Source of the DNA: Spirochaetota bacterium
GTDB lineage: Bacteria; Spirochaetota; Brevinematia; Brevinematales; Brevinemataceae
DNA: 62,205 nt
Reading direction: 5' to 3'
Assembly (NCBI GenBank): GCA_030154445.1
Contig: JAGUQW010000003.1
Span: 1 to 62,205, forward strand
A program made the translations under genes and the position numbers. The notes under the pieces were generated by a model. It saw only the letters and a program-made list of their open reading frames with translations, was not told where the DNA came from and made no database searches. Positions 43,580-52,693 of this stretch are shown piece after piece (the stretch's first letter is position 1; each line of letters begins with the position of its first letter).

Positions 43580-44699
43580 TAGGCATCACCTCTACAATAT
43601 AAGAATCATCAGAATCCCATAAATACCAAGCTTCATCACCCCAATGTACAACTTCTGTTCCATCTTCAAAGAATATATCATGTTGTTCAAATGCTTTGAT
43701 ATAATCTGTATGATTTGGAATTTCTAAAAAGTATTTACTTTGAAATCCAGCATAAATAACATCGTATACTTTACCTTTAATCAGATTATGCCATTCATTA
43801 GGTAAGATTGGTTTATTTTTGAGTACTTCAATTTTTTCAGGACGAATAGAGACTTTCACTTTGTTTCCTAAGGACACTTCTTTGTCTAATTCAACAATAA
43901 TTTCACCAAGAGAGCACTCTATCAATGCATGTGTAGCATCTAGTATTTTAATGATAATTCCATTAATAAAATTGTTTTCTCCAATAAAATCTGCAACAAA
44001 AGGTGTTGCTGGAGTTTCGTATAATTCTACTGGAGTTCCTATTTGAAGTATTTCCCCTTCATTCATTACGGCAATTCGGTCAGAAACACTCAACGCTTCT
44101 TCTTGATCGTGCGTGACTAAAATAAAAGTAATACCTACTTCATCATGAATACGATCTAATTCTAATAACATATGTTGTCTTAATTTTGCATCCAAAGCAG
44201 ATAATGGCTCATCTAATAATAATACTTTAGGTTCATTAGCCAAAGCTCTTGCAATAGCAACTCTTTGTTGTTGTCCCCCTGAAAGTTGAGAAGGGTATTT
44301 GTTAATATGTGATTGTAATCTTCCAAGTTCTATATACGATAATACTTTATTATGAAATATATCTTTTTTAATACCTTTAACTTTAAAAGAAAAGGCTATA
44401 TTTTCATAAACTGTCAAATGAGGGAATAGAGCATATTTTTGAAAAACAGTATTGATAGGTCTTTCATTCGCTGGAATCATAGTTATATCTTTATTTCCAA
44501 GATATACAAGACCTTCATTAGGCGCTAAAAATCCACCTATAATTCTTAATAAGGTTGTCTTACCACATCCTGAAGGTCCTAATAAAGAAAAAAATTCGCC
44601 AGAATTAATTTCTAATGATATATTTTTTAGTATTTGATTAGATTCATAAAAATGACTGATATTTTTAATAGAAATAGAATTATTTATAATTTGTTTCAT
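43572..44699 (-). CDS. potA: Spermidine/putrescine ABC ATPase
   Basis: The 375-residue ATPase has Walker A GPSGCGKTT, signature LSGGQQQR, Walker B VLLLDEPLSALD, the H-loop VTHDQEEAL and a C-terminal TOBE-type regulatory domain from about residue 245 (VADFIGENNFINGI to the end). It energises PotBC. AAGGA lies eight bases before the ATG, and a 25-bp palindrome lies in the leader. Confidence 0.95.
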   Translation of the reverse strand: MKQIINNSISIKNISHFYESNQILKNISLEINSGEFFSLLGPSGCGKTTLLRIIGGFLAPNEGLVYLGNKDITMIPANERPINTVFQKYALFPHLTVYENIAFSFKVKGIKKDIFHNKVLSYIELGRLQSHINKYPSQLSGGQQQRVAIARALANEPKVLLLDEPLSALDAKLRQHMLLELDRIHDEVGITFILVTHDQEEALSVSDRIAVMNEGEILQIGTPVELYETPATPFVADFIGENNFINGIIIKILDATHALIECSLGEIIVELDKEVSLGNKVKVSIRPEKIEVLKNKPILPNEWHNLIKGKVYDVIYAGFQSKYFLEIPNHTDYIKAFEQHDIFFEDGTEVVHWGDEAWYLWDSDDSYIVEVMPNE

Positions 44700-44722
44700 T
44701 GCAGTTTTTCCTTAATATATAA

Positions 44723-44747
44723 TGATATATCTAATTTAGATATATCA
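44723..44747. promoter_or_regulatory. Palindrome in the potA leader
   Basis: Perfect 12-bp arms (TGATATATCTAA / TTAGATATATCA) with a one-base centre lie 24 bp before the potA start. A TACAAT (44758-44763, minus strand) places the predicted transcript start just before the palindrome. It may be an operator or a 5' hairpin. Confidence 0.55.
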
Positions 44748-45045
44748 AAAAATGCATATTGTATGATAAATTAAAATGGACAATAAGTAGTAAAAAAAAA
44801 TAAGATAAAAAAAAGGAAATCAAATTTGGATTGATATTTTTAACATGAAAAAGACATGAAAATGTAACAGTTGTGTGAGATATTGGAATGCCGTATCAAC
44901 AGGTAGTATAAAAAAATATAGAGTGGTCATATGCCCCCCCATTGTGAAAATTGTTTCATATATAATAAAACAGTTGTGATATTATATTGTATATAATATT
45001 TTTTGTCAATAATATGCAAATTATATATTGATTTTAATAAAGATA
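44748..45045. other. Divergent intergenic region potA / LTA-synthase-like gene
   Basis: No gene is seen. Notable contents are a possible potA -10 (44758-44763), A-rich runs, and seven C residues at 44934-44940, rare in this AT-rich DNA. Several AT-rich -10-like words precede the plus-strand gene but no single promoter stands out. Confidence 0.5.
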
Positions 45046-45082
45046 TAATTTATAATATTATCATTGATAATATTATAAATTA
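45046..45082. promoter_or_regulatory. Perfect palindrome before the LTA-synthase-like gene
   Basis: Eighteen-base arms (45046-45063 and 45065-45082) around a single base end directly at the GGAG ribosome binding site. TTGATT (45029-45034) and TATAAT (45051-45056) with a 16-bp spacer overlap it, so it may be an operator; in RNA it would form a hairpin beside the ribosome binding site. Confidence 0.55.
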
Positions 45083-45092
45083 GGAGTATGCT

Positions 45093-46898
45093 GTGATATC
45101 TATAAAACAATATTTTTCAACTATAAATTATAAAAAAATATTAAAAACTTGTTTGTTTGTAATTTTGTCATCACAATCACTTTATTTAATCATTCACCTT
45201 CAATTTTTATTGGGAATGCCTCAAGCAAGTCTTTCTATTAATGATAGTTTGTATTTTCTAGCAATAGGTATAGGATTATATATTATATCCAAAGGAAATA
45301 AAATTCAATATTGGACAGGGTATGCTATCATTCTTTGGCCAACAGTTATTTTACAATATTTCTTTATTAAAATATTTAACAAACCCTTCTTATTATCAGA
45401 ATTACATAATTTTGGAACTTTATTAAAAGTCTCAATGTTACCAGTAAAAATTTTATATATTAGTTTGTTTATATTATGGTTGTATGGGCTTTTTTATTTA
45501 ATATTTAATTTTATTAAGAACTGGTTCACAATAAATCTTATATCAAAATGTATTCCAATATTGATCGTATTATTTTATATTAAAATATTTATGAGTCCTA
45601 TCTCACCTTCATTTTGGCAAAGAAATCCTGCGCAAGTATTTTTTTTTAGTGGAATTATTCAAACTATTCGATCTCGTATAGAAGAATTTAATATTACAGT
45701 ATCTCCAGAAACAGTAAAAAGTAGCGTGGCATTATTAAAACAATATGAAGCAAAAAGAAAAGTTTATTCTATAAAGGATTCGCCTCAGACTATTCCTCAA
45801 AAGAAAAGACCCATTGTAATAATTGTATTTGAATCATTCTATGATTACAAACATTTTATCCCCCTCTTTGATGAAGATCCTTTTCCACAAGAATACAGAA
45901 AATTGATGAATAATAATACCTATACAGGACCAAATCAAACTTATGGTAGTTTTCCAGCAAGATTCGTATCTTTAACAAGTACTATTCCTATAGAACCTCC
46001 ATCTAGTCATACTAACATTAATTACCCAACTTTACCACGAATATTATCACAATATGGCTACACTCCTATTGCTTTAGAAGCTGTAACTCCTACATATGGT
46101 TTGCAAGACTATTATAAAATATGGCAATTTCATACTATTGATTTTCATATGTTTGGTAATGATTGGAGTGGAAAGAGGGTACCCTATGATACTTTTGAAA
46201 AAAATATTACTCAAATTATTCTAAATACTCCAGATAATATTACTCCTTTTTATTTTGGATTCTCTTTCTTAGGGCATAGTGGCACCTTGGCTTTTACAGA
46301 CAAATTGAAAGATCCTACAACTGATATTTCTAGTTTTTTAGCTTTATCACAAGACAAAACTATGGCTAAGAGATTACTTAAAGCTAATATTTTTAATGCT
46401 GAAAGATTGCTTTCTATCAAAAAGATGATTTTACAAAAATATCCCGATGCATTAATTGTACTTAAATCAGATCACTATAGTACCGATTTGAATCAATTTT
46501 TGAATAACAATAATACTATTCCTCAGCAATATAAAGATTCCTTTTACAATGATCCCGCCCCTTTACCATTTGTAGTAATAAATGGTACTAACGGTATCTT
46601 ATCTTTAGAAAAAGGATTTTCACCTGCTAATATCCCATTAATGATTCTAGCTGAGAGTAAATTACCTTATAAAGGAACTATTCTTTCTTTATTATACAGA
46701 AATACTCCTAAAAACATGATGAATATTTATAATAAATGGTATCAAAAAGACGGCAATGAGTACATACTCATAGATTTAGAAATTTCTAACAATCAACAAT
46801 ACAAAGAATATAGTAAAGCTATCAACACGGTATCATTAGATTTATACAAAAATACTTTACCACCTGTTACACTAGATTTATATAATAACTTTGAATAA
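45093..46898 (+). CDS. LTA-synthase/MdoB-like sulfatase-fold membrane enzyme
   Basis: The 601-residue protein has five or so N-terminal membrane helices (to about residue 175) and a periplasmic alkaline-phosphatase-fold domain. Shared features with LtaS/MdoB phosphoglycerol transferases are VIIVFESFYDY (metal Glu), a segment YGSFPARFVSLTS where the nucleophile Thr is normally found, FLGHSG and VLKSDHYS (metal Asp-His). The nucleophile position seems to hold Ser, and the usual acidic residue nearby is Arg, so activity may differ. GTG start, supported by GGAG six bases upstream. A role in decorating surface glycans or lipids is inferred. Confidence 0.82.
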   Translation: MISIKQYFSTINYKKILKTCLFVILSSQSLYLIIHLQFLLGMPQASLSINDSLYFLAIGIGLYIISKGNKIQYWTGYAIILWPTVILQYFFIKIFNKPFLLSELHNFGTLLKVSMLPVKILYISLFILWLYGLFYLIFNFIKNWFTINLISKCIPILIVLFYIKIFMSPISPSFWQRNPAQVFFFSGIIQTIRSRIEEFNITVSPETVKSSVALLKQYEAKRKVYSIKDSPQTIPQKKRPIVIIVFESFYDYKHFIPLFDEDPFPQEYRKLMNNNTYTGPNQTYGSFPARFVSLTSTIPIEPPSSHTNINYPTLPRILSQYGYTPIALEAVTPTYGLQDYYKIWQFHTIDFHMFGNDWSGKRVPYDTFEKNITQIILNTPDNITPFYFGFSFLGHSGTLAFTDKLKDPTTDISSFLALSQDKTMAKRLLKANIFNAERLLSIKKMILQKYPDALIVLKSDHYSTDLNQFLNNNNTIPQQYKDSFYNDPAPLPFVVINGTNGILSLEKGFSPANIPLMILAESKLPYKGTILSLLYRNTPKNMMNIYNKWYQKDGNEYILIDLEISNNQQYKEYSKAINTVSLDLYKNTLPPVTLDLYNNFE

Positions 46899-46969
46899 TA
46901 TATAAATTGACTTTTTATATTTGATAAACTATCTTTCTAAATATAACATATTTATTTAGGAGTTTATAT

Positions 46970-47404
46970 ATGAAAATTTTGATATTATTATTTTTGATAC
47001 TATTAAATTCTTCTCTTTTTTCAAATACTTATTATAAAAAATCGGATTTCGATTATAAAACAACAGTTCAAAAAATAAAAAAAATTATAGTAGATAATAA
47101 TTTAGAAATCCTTATAAATATAGATCATAGTAAATCTGCTAAAATTAATAAATTATATATGCCGCCCTCCGTAATTATAATATTTGGTAATGCACAATTA
47201 AATACCTCTCTCATGCAAGAAAATCCTGCCTGGAGTATTCATTTACCATTTGCAGTGTCTGTATATAATGATTCTCAAGGAGATACATGGATAGCGATGC
47301 CTGATATGAAATATTATGAAAAGAAACTCAAACCATCTCCTATTCAAAAAAAGAAATTATCTTTTATCCAAGTAACATTAAATAAAATTCTAAATTTAAA
47401 TTAA
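46970..47404 (+). CDS. Exported DUF302-domain protein
   Basis: The 144-residue protein has a Sec signal peptide (LILLFLILLNSSLFS) and a DUF302 domain: the TTVQKIKKII start, an ILINIDHSKSA segment, PSVIIIFGNAQLNTSLM and the conserved LPFAVSVYNDSQGDTWIAM. DUF302 proteins are small, secreted or cytosolic, and of unknown function. It follows the LTA-synthase-like gene by 71 bp; GGAG precedes the ATG. It ends in a palindrome shared with the convergent gene. Confidence 0.88.
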   Translation: MKILILLFLILLNSSLFSNTYYKKSDFDYKTTVQKIKKIIVDNNLEILINIDHSKSAKINKLYMPPSVIIIFGNAQLNTSLMQENPAWSIHLPFAVSVYNDSQGDTWIAMPDMKYYEKKLKPSPIQKKKLSFIQVTLNKILNLN

Positions 47405-47458
47405 ATATTTATAAAAAAAAAGAGAGTATATACTCTCTTTTTTTTATAAATATTTAAC
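47401..47458. terminator. Bidirectional terminator overlapping both stop codons
   Basis: An inverted repeat of nearly 28 bp per arm (one bulged A) spans the stops of the convergent genes ending at 47404 (+) and 47454 (-). It contains A9/T8 tracts and a GAGAG/CTCTC core. Confidence 0.88.
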
Positions 47459-47771
47459 CTAGAATATCAATAGTATTTCCATTATCATCATCTAATAGAG
47501 ACTTTTCAGGAATATATCTTTCATCTTTTTCATCTTTTTCTTCTTGATGATGATGGAACGATGAATTATCCATCCCATGTTTAATAGTATCCATAACTTC
47601 TGTATGATTTTCATCATCAGGTATTCGTATTACAGATTCTTTATTTTTTAAATTTTGTTCTAAAATTATTTCTGCATGTTGAGCATGTTTAATATTATAA
47701 TCAGAATCTAAAGGTTTAAGTGTTTGAGATTGAGTAATAGTCATCATCATATCAATAGGTTTAATACTCAT
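47454..47771 (-). CDS. Small acidic His/Asp-rich protein, unknown
   Basis: The start is placed at the ATG at 47771, preceded by GGAGA at six bases, giving 105 residues beginning MSIKPIDMMMTITQSQ. A longer frame to 47912 exists but its extra 47 codons lie inside the RNase P RNA gene and are not coding. The protein is hydrophilic, rich in Asp, Glu and His (FHHHQEEKDEKDE), has no membrane segment, and is probably disordered. No family is recognised. It follows rnpB directly on the minus strand. Confidence 0.65.
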   Translation of the reverse strand: MSIKPIDMMMTITQSQTLKPLDSDYNIKHAQHAEIILEQNLKNKESVIRIPDDENHTEVMDTIKHGMDNSSFHHHQEEKDEKDERYIPEKSLLDDDNGNTIDILG

Positions 47772-47795
47772 ATAATGTCTCCAATTTAAAAAAAA

Positions 47796-48156
47796 TACCA
47801 ATAGTTGTAAGCCGGATTCTGTTTTTAAGAAAACATCTGTCTTATTATTATTATTACTAATAAAATTTTTGCGATCTACCCGTATGAAATCATAAAACCA
47901 ATGAAAATACATACTGCTTAATCTTGCCTTAAGAAGGGTTTTTCATGCCTCTTCTTTTATAAGAAGAGCGGTAGGCTCTTACCCCACCTTTTCACCATTG
48001 TGATCTTAATTAAGATTTCACTGTTTATTTTCTGTGACACTTTCCCTCATATAATATATATTATATGGACGGCTCTTAACCGTTTCTTGGTTTTTTAAGG
48101 TCCGGACTTTCCTCTCGCATCTATAATATAGAGTATGAGCGTTTTCCCTATTGGTA
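47796..48156 (-). ncRNA. rnpB: RNase P RNA
   Basis: The minus strand shows the invariant bacterial RNase P RNA elements: GAGGAAAGTCCGGAC near the 5' end (48095-48120 region), a GGTAAGAGCC-type central segment, and ACAGAATCCGGCTTAC near the 3' end, whose pairing forms P4. The outermost helix P1 is TACCAATAG / CTATTGGTA (47796-47804 with 48148-48156). After P1 the minus strand continues as a run of T residues, so P1 may also act as terminator. Length about 361 nt. A possible promoter (TTGGCT at 48179-48184 and TATATA at 48157-48162) lies at the end of the LysM gene. Confidence 0.94.
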
Positions 48157-48163
48157 TATATAT

Positions 48164-49732
48164 TTATTTTTGTTTTTTAGCCAATTCTTTATAAGAATAT
48201 AGTACATTCACTACTTTTTCTTTATCTCTCATTTCTAAATATAATTTATGAGTATTATCTATATTGTTCATGCCTATAGATCCTATAGGATGTCCTTTAG
48301 ATATATTTTGTCCTGTTTTCACATTCAATCTATCCATACCAGCGTATACAATTGTTCTATTATTAGAAATTTTTAATATTACTACATTTTGTAATGTATT
48401 AATATAGCCAGCATATTGAACTGTTGCTTTTATCGGAGCTTCTATTGTAGATTTTGATTTTAATATTATATTAATACCTCGTCCAGAAGGAGTAGTTGAT
48501 ACAACTTGGGATAATTTGATAGGTAAAGGAATATTTTCAAATTTAGTAGTTCTTATACCTGTTCCAGATTTACTCTTAATATACTCGGCTTTTTTACTAC
48601 TTTTTGATCCTGTAGATTTTGGTACACTTTTGTCAGTAATATATATTTTTAACACTTCACCTATATAAATACGAGTATTTTTTTTATTATTCCAAGATAA
48701 CAATTGAGATCGAGAAATATTATATTTGATAGAAATATCATCTAAAGTATCACCTCTTCTTACTTTATATTGAATCAATTTTTTATTTGAAATTATATCT
48801 TTCTTTGTAGAATTTTGTTCTAAATTTTTAGTAACTTTCACAGAAATATTTAAAATTTCTCCTACTAATAATTTATCATTATTTTTATTATTATTTGTTT
48901 TAATTTGAAATGGGCTTGTACCAAATTTTGCTGCAATATAAGATAAGTTTTCCCCATTTCTTACTGTATATTTAATATTTTTATACTTAGATAAATTAGA
49001 ATTTTTAGGTTCGCTAATGTTTTTAGAGTAAATAGTCAATATTTCATTAATATAAATACTAGATTTTGTTTTATTATTCCAATCCAATATATCTCGTAAT
49101 GACACTTTGTAATTAATAGCTATTTGTCCTAATGTTTCACCGATTTTAACTTTATGAATTGTTTTTTGTATAGTATTTTTTTGAGGAATAACTTTATTAC
49201 CTACAATTAACTGCTCACCAATATAAATAGAACTAGAATTTTTTTGATTTAATTTTTTTAATGCAGCAATAGATGTTCTGTATTTTAAAGCGACATCACT
49301 TAGTGTATCACCCTTTTTTACTTTGTAAGTAATAGGCTGTGTTTTTATGATTTGTGAATCTATTTTTGTTAATGTTATAGGATCATTTTTTGTTATAGGA
49401 ATTTTTAATACTTGACCTTCAATTACATGATTTTCAGAAAGATTATTTAATGTAATGATATGTTTGATTTGTGTATCAAAAAATTTTGCTATACTTTGAA
49501 AAGAATCTTCTGTTTTCACAGTATAATTAGAAATATACGATGGTACGTATATTTTTTGACCAATTAACACATTATCACTATATAAATCATTCAATTTTCT
49601 TAGATCAGATAAAGTAATATTTTTTTTGTTAGCTATTTCCCATAAAGATTCATTCCTTTGAATCGTATAATTATTAGAATAAATATTAGTAGTTGATAAA
49701 AATAGAGATATTATAAAAATAATAAATAACAT
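48164..49732 (-). CDS. Exported six-LysM protein with degenerate M23 domain
   Basis: The 522-residue protein has a signal peptide, six LysM peptidoglycan-binding modules (about residues 20-65, 70-115, 135-178, 192-235, 252-297 and 322-367) and a C-terminal M23/LytM-like domain from about 410. The catalytic motifs are altered: the usual YxHL reads YAGMDRL, and the final HLHFE reads HKLYLEMRD. It therefore probably binds peptidoglycan and, like EnvC/NlpD, activates another hydrolase rather than cutting itself. Its stop is eight bases from the start of rnpB. Confidence 0.9.
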   Translation of the reverse strand: MLFIIFIISLFLSTTNIYSNNYTIQRNESLWEIANKKNITLSDLRKLNDLYSDNVLIGQKIYVPSYISNYTVKTEDSFQSIAKFFDTQIKHIITLNNLSENHVIEGQVLKIPITKNDPITLTKIDSQIIKTQPITYKVKKGDTLSDVALKYRTSIAALKKLNQKNSSSIYIGEQLIVGNKVIPQKNTIQKTIHKVKIGETLGQIAINYKVSLRDILDWNNKTKSSIYINEILTIYSKNISEPKNSNLSKYKNIKYTVRNGENLSYIAAKFGTSPFQIKTNNNKNNDKLLVGEILNISVKVTKNLEQNSTKKDIISNKKLIQYKVRRGDTLDDISIKYNISRSQLLSWNNKKNTRIYIGEVLKIYITDKSVPKSTGSKSSKKAEYIKSKSGTGIRTTKFENIPLPIKLSQVVSTTPSGRGINIILKSKSTIEAPIKATVQYAGYINTLQNVVILKISNNRTIVYAGMDRLNVKTGQNISKGHPIGSIGMNNIDNTHKLYLEMRDKEKVVNVLYSYKELAKKQK

Positions 49733-49816
49733 GACTCTTCCTCCATATATGTAGAATTATCTCATAGTGTGTATCGGCACCAATTAGAGATTATATAGCA
49801 ATTATCTTATATATTC

Positions 49817-49845
49817 TTGCTTTTCAAATATAATTATATTATACT
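49817..49845 (+). promoter_or_regulatory. Promoter of the NAMPT gene
   Basis: TTGCTT (49817-49822), 17-bp spacer, TATACT (49840-49845), about 38 bp before the start codon. Confidence 0.6.
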
Positions 49846-49883
49846 ATATTATAATTATATTAACAACTTAAGGATAGATTTAT

Positions 49884-51287
49884 ATGTTACAATTTTGTTC
49901 TAACATTTTAAGAAGTTTTGCAACAGATGCTTATAAAGTAAGTCATTTTTTACAATTACCAAAAAACACTCAAGCTGTTCGTTTTTACATTGCACCAAGA
50001 CATGCTCTAAGACCTGAAAATAATAATTATATTGTTTTTGGAATTAGATATTTTATTGAGAAATACCTAAAAATACCTATTTCCTATCAAGATATTGAAG
50101 AAACTAAAAAAATATGGGAATCTTTTAATCTAGGAGGTATCTCATCTACATTTCCAGAAAAAGAATTTAAAAAAATAATATCTAAGTATAAAGGCTTTCT
50201 TCCTATAAAAATAGTCGGGGTCAAAGAAGGTACTATTTTAAATAAATATAATATACCTATTTTTATTATTTCTGTTGATGATCCGGATTTAGTTTGGTTA
50301 CCAGGATTTATTGAAACGGCACTTCAACGATCAATATGGTATCCTTCCACGGTAGCTACAATATCATATAATGTAAAACAAGAATTATTAAAAGCTTATA
50401 AAATAAGTGTTTCTACAAATAATTATGAAAATATTAAATACCAATTACATGATTTTGGTGCAAGAGGTGCATCTTCAGGAGAAAGTGCTGGTATAGGTGG
50501 TTTGGCACATCTTTTAAATTTTATGGGAACAGATACTATGGAAGCCGTATATTTAGGAAATAAATTATATCAAATTCCTATTAAAGAACTCGCTTGTTCC
50601 ATTATTGCATCAGAACATAGTACTGTTACAAGTTGGGGTAATAAACATATTGGAGAAAGAGAGTCTTTACTTAATATAATAGATATTTGTAAACAACATG
50701 GAGATCGTATATTTGCATTTGTTTCTGATTCTTATGATTATTTTTATACTGTTGATAAAATTTGGGGAGATCCTGAAATTATTAAAGCTATCCAAGATGC
50801 AAATCTCTCTCCTATTGTTCGTCCAGATTCTGGAGATCCTGTAGAAGTTGTCCTTTATGCTTTAGATTCTCTTTCTAAATCTTGGGGATATACAACAAAT
50901 AATAAGGGATATAAAGTATTAAATACTATTAGAATTATACAGGGTGATGGCATGAACATAGATCGTATAACAACATTAATTAATAAAATTATTGAACATA
51001 AATATTCTGTAGAAAATGTTTCTTTTGGTATGGGAGGAGGATTACTACAAAATTTAAATAGAGACTCTATGAGTTGGTCTATGAAAATGTATAAACTCAA
51101 GCAAAATGATGAATGGAGAGATATTCGAAAAAATCCTCTAACTCAGCAAGAAAAAGCTTCTTATAATCCTCAAAATATTGTAGATAACTCAGAATGGGTA
51201 ACTCATTACCAATGGAATGATATGTTACTAGAACCAATTATTTATATAGAAAATTTCCAAGATATTCGAAAAAGAACACAAATATAA
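49884..51287 (+). CDS. nadV: Nicotinamide phosphoribosyltransferase
   Basis: NAMPT/NadV joins nicotinamide to PRPP to form NMN, giving an NAD salvage route without nicotinamidase. The 467-residue protein matches the NAMPT family: FATDAYKVSHF, the LHDFGARGASSGESAGIGG loop, ASEHSTVTSWG with the catalytic His, FVSDSYDYF, RPDSGDP and IQGDGMNIDRI, then SFGMGGGLLQ. It is clearly NAMPT rather than nicotinate PRTase. It is a single-gene unit with its own promoter; no NMN adenylyltransferase is beside it. Confidence 0.93.
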   Translation: MLQFCSNILRSFATDAYKVSHFLQLPKNTQAVRFYIAPRHALRPENNNYIVFGIRYFIEKYLKIPISYQDIEETKKIWESFNLGGISSTFPEKEFKKIISKYKGFLPIKIVGVKEGTILNKYNIPIFIISVDDPDLVWLPGFIETALQRSIWYPSTVATISYNVKQELLKAYKISVSTNNYENIKYQLHDFGARGASSGESAGIGGLAHLLNFMGTDTMEAVYLGNKLYQIPIKELACSIIASEHSTVTSWGNKHIGERESLLNIIDICKQHGDRIFAFVSDSYDYFYTVDKIWGDPEIIKAIQDANLSPIVRPDSGDPVEVVLYALDSLSKSWGYTTNNKGYKVLNTIRIIQGDGMNIDRITTLINKIIEHKYSVENVSFGMGGGLLQNLNRDSMSWSMKMYKLKQNDEWRDIRKNPLTQQEKASYNPQNIVDNSEWVTHYQWNDMLLEPIIYIENFQDIRKRTQI

Positions 51288-51289
51288 TA

Positions 51290-51928
51290 TTAATTTAATG
51301 CGTACAATTGTTCCAATTTTTTCCAATTCGTATTTGTAATTAATAAATTTATTATACTACTAATATCTTCATTGTGTTTATTGTTTTTTTGAAATTGTAT
51401 TTTTAATAACAATCCTGGGATAATATTTATCGATTCTTTTAAATTTTGTTTATTTGGAGTAAAAGAATATACATAATATGCTGTTGACTCATCAATATCC
51501 CACAAATAAAATCCTTGAGTTGTTTTTTTTAATGGGAATGTAGAAAAACTATTACTAATAGTAGAATATTTTGCATTATCAATATACATTTGATAATAAC
51601 TAACTTCTTCAGATGCATAAACTAATGATATTTTTAATTTTTTTTTAGAATCATAATCAAAAATATACTCTAATTCTATATTGTAATTGATATGATTTTT
51701 TTGCATGTCAAATGAGTATGTATAATTACTTGATATCATTTGCCGTGAAAAAGGAAGTTCTTGATAACTTTCAGAAAGTATTGTGTTAAATGTTTTTTTT
51801 AATAATAATGAGCTTTCTTTTAATACAGCACCGTATTTTTTTTGTTGATATAAATTATCTACATTACTAAAAGTAACTATAGTTAATAAAAAAATATAAC
51901 AAAATATTAATAAATTATATCTATACAA
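51290..51928 (-). CDS. Exported protein, unknown
   Basis: The 212-residue protein has a signal peptide (LLIFCYIFLLTIVTFS) and a beta-rich body (YTYSFDMQKNHINYNIELEYIF, in outline) that is somewhat reminiscent of LolA/outer-membrane-lipoprotein sorting or START-like sheets, but no family can be assigned. The start is TTG, with GAGG five bases upstream. It is convergent with the NAMPT gene (stops only two bases apart) and lies 19 bp after the ABC exporter ATPase gene, likely in the same transcript. Confidence 0.78.
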   Translation of the reverse strand: MYRYNLLIFCYIFLLTIVTFSNVDNLYQQKKYGAVLKESSLLLKKTFNTILSESYQELPFSRQMISSNYTYSFDMQKNHINYNIELEYIFDYDSKKKLKISLVYASEEVSYYQMYIDNAKYSTISNSFSTFPLKKTTQGFYLWDIDESTAYYVYSFTPNKQNLKESINIIPGLLLKIQFQKNNKHNEDISSIINLLITNTNWKKLEQLYALN

Positions 51929-51947
51929 AATAACCTCTTTTATTTAT

Positions 51948-52679
51948 TTATTTTGTGAATTCTAGATATTCTTTCATAACATCTTTGGATGTTCCAGTCA
52001 TTTTCACTTCGCCTTTATGAAGCCATAAAGAATTTTCACAATGCTCTTCAATCGCTTTTGTATCATGGGAAATCATGACAACAGAATTATCAGAGTTAAT
52101 CATTTGTTTGATACGCTCTGTACTTTTAGCTTTAAAATGTGCATCGCCTACACTAAATACTTCATCTAAAAGAAGTAAACTTGGTCGAATGCAAGCTGAT
52201 ACTGAAAATGTGAGACGAGATCTCATTCCACTTGAATAAGTATACATAGGTAAATCAATAAATTTTTCTAATTCTGAAAACTCTATAATTTCTTCAGCTA
52301 ATCCATTATCAAGATCTTTCTTAGGGATACCTAATAACAAAGCATTTAAGTATAAGTTATCTCTACCAGTTAAATCTTCAATAAATCCAGCTCCCAAAGT
52401 AAGCAATTGTATTTTTTTAGCATCAATTGTCAAAGATCCTGTATCAGGGGCAAATGTTTTTGATAGGATTTTCAATAAAGTAGATTTACCAGAACCATTT
52501 GTCCCAATAATACCTAAATTTTTACTTTTTTCTAAGTTAAAAGATATTCCTTTTAGCGCTTCAATTTTATTAATTGTAGAATCTAACTCTGTTTTTGTAA
52601 ATATTTTTTTTAAACTAAAACTACTACGAATTGTGTAGGTTAATGTAATATTTTTAGCTTCAATTATATTTTTATTCAT
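51948..52679 (-). CDS. Polysaccharide/teichoic-acid ABC exporter ATPase (Wzt/TagH type)
   Basis: The 243-residue ATPase has Walker A GTNGSGKST, the signature YSSGMRSRL typical of polysaccharide exporters, Walker B LLLDEVFSVGD and VMISHDTKAIEEHC. It lacks the C-terminal glycan-binding domain of longer Wzt proteins. It pairs with the ABC-2 permease 14 bp upstream to flip a lipid-linked polysaccharide across the inner membrane. The glycan genes at 16-20 kb may supply the substrate. Confidence 0.92.
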   Translation of the reverse strand: MNKNIIEAKNITLTYTIRSSFSLKKIFTKTELDSTINKIEALKGISFNLEKSKNLGIIGTNGSGKSTLLKILSKTFAPDTGSLTIDAKKIQLLTLGAGFIEDLTGRDNLYLNALLLGIPKKDLDNGLAEEIIEFSELEKFIDLPMYTYSSGMRSRLTFSVSACIRPSLLLLDEVFSVGDAHFKAKSTERIKQMINSDNSVVMISHDTKAIEEHCENSLWLHKGEVKMTGTSKDVMKEYLEFTK

Positions 52680-52693
52680 ATTCTACTCTCCAC

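Noticed and set aside
46281-46300. TGGCAC-like word as a sigma-54 promoter
   Set aside because: It lies inside a coding region and the -12 spacing does not fit.
47772-47912. N-terminal extension of the 47454 gene to 47912
   Set aside because: It lies inside the conserved RNase P RNA and has no ribosome binding site; the ATG at 47771 has a good one.
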